A stretch of 9,734 nt of DNA from Hydrogenophilales bacterium RIFOXYD1_FULL_62_11 (lineage in GTDB: Bacteria; Pseudomonadota; Gammaproteobacteria; Burkholderiales; Thiobacillaceae), in contig MGZO01000054.1 of NCBI GenBank assembly GCA_001802655.1, positions 1 through 9,734 of the forward strand. The letters are read 5' to 3'. The notes below the pieces were generated by a model. It was not told the origin of the DNA. It worked only from the letters and a program-made list of their open reading frames with translations, and did not search any database. A program made the position numbers and the translations under genes. This document shows, in pieces, positions 7,156 through 9,734 of this stretch (its first letter is position 1; every line of letters starts with the position of its first letter).

Positions 7156-7178
7156 GCTTGTTTAGCATCTCCAGCTGA

Positions 7179-8675
7179 TCACAGCAGCTGCATCTGCCGT
7201 GCCCCAGTGGCCGCGAGGATATGTTCACGCACCTGTCGCATGAGCGCGCCATGCATTGGTCCCTCCACGCTCTGGCCGATGATTTCGGCCTCGATCTCGG
7301 TGGTGACCAGCTCGGTGTTGACCCCCTGCAGTCCCATCAGGACCTTGGAGGCCGGGCCGTCGACGAACAGGTGGCGTCCCGCCGGCGTGCGAACGGTGAC
7401 CGAGTCCTTGCAGCGCCGCGGCTGGGACTTCGTTACGGTTGGCGCGGTGATGCTGGTTTCGTCGATGAAGCGGGCGCGGCCGGTGGCCAGCCCTTTCTGG
7501 AGTGAGCTGGTATCGGTGATGTCGGCCAGTCGGGGCAGGTGCTCGCGCAGTAGGTCCATGACCAGGGTCTGGTTGCGGCCGGTGTGGGCCGGCATGCGGA
7601 AGCCCGGGAAGACGCTGGCCACGATGAAGGCACGCTTGCGTGTGGTCAGGCCACCGAAGTCCGGGGCGTGCATGACCTCGGACGTCACGTGGTAGCCCAT
7701 ACGCCGCAGCTGCAGGCACATCACCTGGCCGATCGGGCTGGTCAGGAAGGCCGGCACGTTCTCCACCACCACCACGGCCGGCTCCAGCTCCTCCACGGCG
7801 CGCAGGCACGGTACGACCATGTCCATCGTTGAGGAGAGGTTCTCGATGCTGGCCTGGCGCGCTTCGTGCGTCTTCAGGCTGGAGAAGTCATCGCACTGGG
7901 GCGAGAGGTGCAGCACGGGCACCGCACCGGTGCGCTCGCGGATGCGGCGCCAGTCGGCGGCGAAGATGTCTTCGTTGAACAGGTAGCGGATACCAGCGCC
8001 GTTGACGGCTGCATTGAGGAGCCCGGTCTCGGTCTTGTCGGTGGTGTCGCGGGCCTCGTGCGGCCGGAAGTCGAGCGCGCCGGTAACGCGGAAGCCTTCG
8101 CGCTCCATCAGGGCGATGTCCACCCCGGAGGTGAGGGCGACGAATGCCTCCATGCGATCGTCGGCCTTGCGCTGGCGCAGGCTGCGGCCGATGGTGAAGG
8201 CGCGGTTGGCCAGCGGGCGCACGGTGATGAGCCCGGACGGGGTGATCTCCCAGCTCACGGCCTCCGTGTATGACGGGATGGCCTGGTCGATGAGGGCCGC
8301 GGACTGCAGGTCGATCTGCGCCTCGATCGGGCGCGAGCGGCGCTGGGCGTACTGGCGGCAGTGGATCTTGTTGCCGCCGTCGGGGTTGAAGCGCAGCTGC
8401 AGGCCGGCGCCGGGGGCCACGGCCGCGGCATCGAACCGGGCGCCGGGCATGTAGCCCATCAGGGGCAGCAGGTTGGAGCTGAGGCGGATCTTGCGACGCG
8501 TCCGGCCGCCTTCGCGCGAGGTCTGGATGCGCAACGTCTTGGTCACCAGGTCCGGCACCCGGGCGCTGGCCAGCACGTGGTCGCCGGCGACCCACGAGCG
8601 GGTTGCAGGGGAGGGGGTGGCGGTAGCAGCTGCGACGGCAGGCATGGTCGGGTCTCGCGTGTGGTGTGCATCCAT
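7179..8675 (-). CDS. DNA (cytosine-5) methyltransferase with N-terminal extension
   Basis: The 498-residue product carries the ordered motifs of C5-cytosine methyltransferases, which transfer a methyl group from S-adenosylmethionine to cytosine in DNA. They are a diverged motif I (AFVALTSGVDIAL, about 177-189), the catalytic loop LSPQCDDFSS with Cys261 (PQC replacing the usual PPC), motif VI VVVENVPAF with Glu305, motif VIII TTRKR at 344-348 (usually QxRxR), and a motif X-like IIGQSVEGPMHGALMRQV near the end. The region between VIII and X would read the target sequence. The first 175 residues are an extra domain; residues 60-96 (KIRLSSNLLPLMGYMPGARF onward) resemble a SymE/AbrB-like beta fold. 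ATG 8675 is used, with GGTGGTGAG just before it; ATG 8645 is a plausible alternative. No restriction endonuclease partner is recognised, so it looks like an orphan methylase. An intrinsic terminator lies just upstream, so it likely has its own promoter. Confidence 0.9.
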   Translation of the reverse strand: MDAHHTRDPTMPAVAAATATPSPATRSWVAGDHVLASARVPDLVTKTLRIQTSREGGRTRRKIRLSSNLLPLMGYMPGARFDAAAVAPGAGLQLRFNPDGGNKIHCRQYAQRRSRPIEAQIDLQSAALIDQAIPSYTEAVSWEITPSGLITVRPLANRAFTIGRSLRQRKADDRMEAFVALTSGVDIALMEREGFRVTGALDFRPHEARDTTDKTETGLLNAAVNGAGIRYLFNEDIFAADWRRIRERTGAVPVLHLSPQCDDFSSLKTHEARQASIENLSSTMDMVVPCLRAVEELEPAVVVVENVPAFLTSPIGQVMCLQLRRMGYHVTSEVMHAPDFGGLTTRKRAFIVASVFPGFRMPAHTGRNQTLVMDLLREHLPRLADITDTSSLQKGLATGRARFIDETSITAPTVTKSQPRRCKDSVTVRTPAGRHLFVDGPASKVLMGLQGVNTELVTTEIEAEIIGQSVEGPMHGALMRQVREHILAATGARQMQLL

Positions 8676-8706
8676 CTCACCACCGCGGCGCGCCCCGCAA
8701 AGTTGC

Positions 8707-8735
8707 AAAAAAAACCCCCGCCGATGTGGCGGGGG
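8707..8735 (-). terminator. Intrinsic (Rho-independent) terminator
   Basis: CCCCCGCC at 8715-8722 pairs perfectly with GGCGGGGG at 8728-8735 around a 5-nt loop. Eight A residues at 8707-8714 become a U8 tract on the minus strand. This is a textbook terminator for minus-strand transcription of the small-protein genes to its right. A second small hairpin (GCCTG 8746-8750 with CAGGC 8755-8759) lies just before it. The terminator isolates those genes from the methyltransferase gene 32 bases downstream. Confidence 0.92.
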
Positions 8736-8765
8736 TCGGGGTATTGCCTGCTGTCAGGCGTGTTG

Positions 8766-8906
8766 TCAGGCAAAGATCCGAAGGACCTTGCCCAGGGCAA
8801 ACACGGCGATCTGTCCGAGCACCTGTACGGGCTCGAAGAACGCAGTGATTGCTTCCTGCACGAGACTTTGGGACGTCAGCCCTTGTTTGAGCGTTGACGG
8901 ATCCAT
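8766..8906 (-). CDS. 46-residue membrane-associated micro-protein (FFEP type)
   Basis: Reading the minus strand from ATG 8906 to TGA 8766 gives a 46-residue protein. AGAGGAG lies 7 nt upstream of the start, a very strong Shine-Dalgarno, which is the main evidence that the gene is real. The first 14 residues are polar (MDPSTLKQGLTSQS). The rest is a hydrophobic or amphipathic helix containing LVQEAITAFFEPVQVLGQ and then IAVFALGKVLRIFA. It aligns without gaps over its core with the 40-residue product of the gene at 9579-9701 (shared EAI..FFEP..VL.Q.AV). The length and hydrophobicity resemble small inner-membrane proteins, type I toxins or holin-like peptides, but no such family is recognised. 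The gene is followed by the intrinsic terminator and lies 41 bases after the stop of the 109-residue membrane-protein gene. Confidence 0.78.
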   Translation of the reverse strand: MDPSTLKQGLTSQSLVQEAITAFFEPVQVLGQIAVFALGKVLRIFA

Positions 8907-8947
8907 CGTGGAACTCCTCTAGGGATTCGGGGCGCTCGCGCCCCGGT

Positions 8948-9277
8948 TCACTTGCGCTTCTGGTTGCGCGACGCCAGCCATCGCTTCGCGGGGGTTACCC
9001 AGGGAGCGATGCGGTTCGACAGCCAGAGGATGTCTGCAGCCAGGCAGAGCCAGGACAGCAGATCCAGAGCTGCGCCAGTCGCGCGGGCGGACTCGAACGA
9101 GTTGGTAACCCAGATCGAGAGCTCTCCGAAGAGAACCGACATCGCCAGCAGCGAGAGGAACAGCAGGCCAGTGGTCACGCCCTTGATCCAGAAGGATGCC
9201 AGGGTGTTGACCTCACGCTTGAACAGTCGCTTGGTTTCGTTGGTAAGCAGTCGCCAACGGCGGAACTTGGGGTCCAT
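8948..9277 (-). CDS. Small two-helix inner-membrane protein
   Basis: This is a 109-residue protein I do not recognise. The N-terminus is basic (FRRWRLLTNETKRLFKR). It is followed by a first membrane helix at about 32-56 (VTTGLLFLSLLAMSVLFG) and a second at about 69-93 (ALDLLSWLCLAADILWL). The C-terminus is basic (PAKRWLASRNQKRK). Both ends are positively charged, so a helical hairpin with both termini in the cytoplasm is predicted. AGGAG lies 7 nt upstream of ATG 9277, within an A-rich stretch, so the start is well supported. It sits between the two FFEP micro-protein genes on the same strand, 41 bases ahead of the downstream one, and the three may form one unit ended by the terminator at 8707-8735. 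A holin-like or toxin-partner role is possible but not shown. Confidence 0.8.
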   Translation of the reverse strand: MDPKFRRWRLLTNETKRLFKREVNTLASFWIKGVTTGLLFLSLLAMSVLFGELSIWVTNSFESARATGAALDLLSWLCLAADILWLSNRIAPWVTPAKRWLASRNQKRK

Positions 9278-9315
9278 AGTGCTTCTCCTTTTGAAAGCCG
9301 GAGAGGCACAGGAAT

Positions 9316-9419
9316 CCCGTCAGGGGCCTATGCCCCGTCCGGGTGGTTTCTCGGTAATGCCGAGTCATTGTGCTCATACGAGCGTCATGCCAATGCCCGG
9401 GCGGGGCACTCGCATGACG
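9316..9419 (-). ncRNA. Candidate structured leader or small RNA, three hairpins
   Basis: On the minus strand, three consecutive stem-loops lie upstream of the 109-residue membrane-protein gene. The first pairs CGTCATGC (9383-9390) with GCATGACG (9412-9419), enclosing TGCCC/GGGCA (9394-9398/9404-9408). The second pairs CTCGG (9350-9354) with CCGAG (9360-9364). The third pairs CCCG (9316-9319) with CGGG (9340-9343), enclosing GGGGC/GCCCC (9323-9327/9332-9336). Each of the two larger ones has a three-base internal loop. The block ends 38 bases before ATG 9277, where a 5'-leader element would sit. It does not match a riboswitch I recognise. It could be a cis-regulatory RNA or an independent small RNA; the strand is inferred from the downstream gene. 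Confidence 0.4.
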
Positions 9420-9544
9420 GCCGTGAGGCGCGCGGATTCAGTTCGGTGGATGTCGGCGGAAAGAAGCGGCCACGCCGTTGGCAGGATCAGGATCGATCAG
9501 GTGGAGGCAGAGGACAACCGTCCAACCTTGGGTATTTCAGGGGC

Positions 9545-9571
9545 GGTTGGCCGGCGGGGAGCCGGCCAACC
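9545..9571 (-). terminator. 11-bp hairpin after the 40-residue protein gene
   Basis: GGTTGGCCGGC at 9545-9555 pairs perfectly with GCCGGCCAACC at 9561-9571 around a GGGGA loop. It begins 7 bases after the stop codon of the gene at 9579-9701. No U-run follows on the minus strand, so it may be a weak or Rho-assisted terminator, or an mRNA-protecting structure. Confidence 0.5.
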
Positions 9572-9578
9572 TCATCGC

Positions 9579-9701
9579 TCAGCGGCGGCCGCGCAGCAGG
9601 GAGACTGCAACCTGGAACAGGACAGCCATCGGCTCGAAGAAGTCGCGGATGGCTTCGACGATGGTGCTCTTGACGGTAGCCGGGTGGGTCGTGGTGCGCA
9701 T
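9579..9701 (-). CDS. 40-residue membrane-associated micro-protein (FFEP type)
   Basis: Reading the minus strand from ATG 9701 to TGA 9579 gives 40 residues. They are a Thr-rich polar start (MRTTTHPATVKS), then a hydrophobic or amphipathic helix TIVEAIRDFFEPMAVLFQ, then VAVSLL and a basic tail RGRR. The match to the 46-residue protein encoded at 8766-8906 is extensive: EAI, FFEP, VL, Q and AV occur at equal spacing. Two independent copies of one short core strongly support real coding. GAGG lies 9 nt upstream of ATG 9701; an in-frame ATG at 9716 would add five residues but lacks a good Shine-Dalgarno. The basic C-terminus suggests it stays on the cytoplasmic face. It was probably omitted by length cut-offs in ordinary gene calling. 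Function is unknown. Confidence 0.72.
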   Translation of the reverse strand: MRTTTHPATVKSTIVEAIRDFFEPMAVLFQVAVSLLRGRR

Positions 9702-9734
9702 GGCCGTAGGCCTCATGGCGGGGTTGCTGGAGTC

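Larger units (their letters stand above)
9278..9578. other. Gene-free stretch with several hairpins
   Basis: I see no credible gene in these 301 bases. The part next to the 109-residue protein gene holds three successive hairpins (9316-9419, listed separately). The part next to the 40-residue protein gene holds an 11-bp hairpin (9545-9571). Between them (9420-9540) there is only GC-rich sequence with a short GATCAGGATCGATCAGG run and no convincing promoter. An open frame crosses it on the plus strand but has no start signal and a composition unlike a protein. Confidence 0.5.

Noticed and set aside
8894..9673. 259-codon open frame on the plus strand covering the small-protein region
   Set aside because: It is antisense to three genes with good ribosome binding sites, has no credible Shine-Dalgarno, and its translation is Ser/Gly/Arg-rich without recognisable domains. 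It is the usual by-product of GC-rich DNA.
1..9734. CRISPR array, tRNA, integrase or transposase
   Set aside because: No regularly spaced direct repeats, no cloverleaf sequence and no recombinase or transposase motifs were seen on either strand.

Overview
The window is GC-rich DNA with the codon habits of a high-GC proteobacterium. The overall look (rmuC, an AP2-like protein, a long cytosine-C5 methyltransferase, a small lipoprotein) suggests Xanthomonadaceae such as Stenotrophomonas, Xanthomonas or Lysobacter, but that placement is an inference from style, not from a marker gene. Apart from rmuC there is no housekeeping gene. The mix of orphan DNA methylase, small membrane proteins, hypothetical genes and one very large unrecognised protein fits an accessory region (genomic island, integrative element or prophage remnant). 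No integrase, transposase, tRNA, rRNA, CRISPR array or attachment site is visible.

Layout. Bases 1-2711 are all on the minus strand: the first 27 codons of a DUF551-like gene running off the left edge, a small hypothetical gene, a small lipoprotein gene, and rmuC, which has a strong GC-rich hairpin just after its stop. Divergent from rmuC, at 2928-5804 on the plus strand, lies a 958-codon gene. Its product looks composite: an N-terminal alpha/beta (Rossmann-like) part, a Pro/Glu/Gln-rich linker, a second alpha/beta part, a coiled coil, and a C-terminal basic/aromatic motif block. Its base composition changes sharply along its length. It converges, with a 3-base gap, on a minus-strand gene for a protein with AP2-like DNA-binding segments.

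From 6678 to the right edge everything is again on the minus strand: a protein with two C-terminal membrane helices, a cytosine-C5 DNA methyltransferase with an unusual 170-residue N-terminal extension, and, upstream of a clear intrinsic terminator, three small membrane-associated proteins. Two of these three (46 and 40 residues) are clearly related to each other and share the core EAI..FFEP. A 300-base gene-free stretch among them is full of short hairpins.

How the parts might work together. The methylase probably marks element or host DNA, and no cognate restriction enzyme is recognised. The 958-residue protein is the best candidate for something undescribed: a possible composite defence or nucleic-acid-processing protein, divergently placed next to rmuC (a nuclease-superfamily protein). 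The paired FFEP micro-proteins with their structured intergenic region are a second candidate system. Both proposals are inferences and need homology and structure searches.
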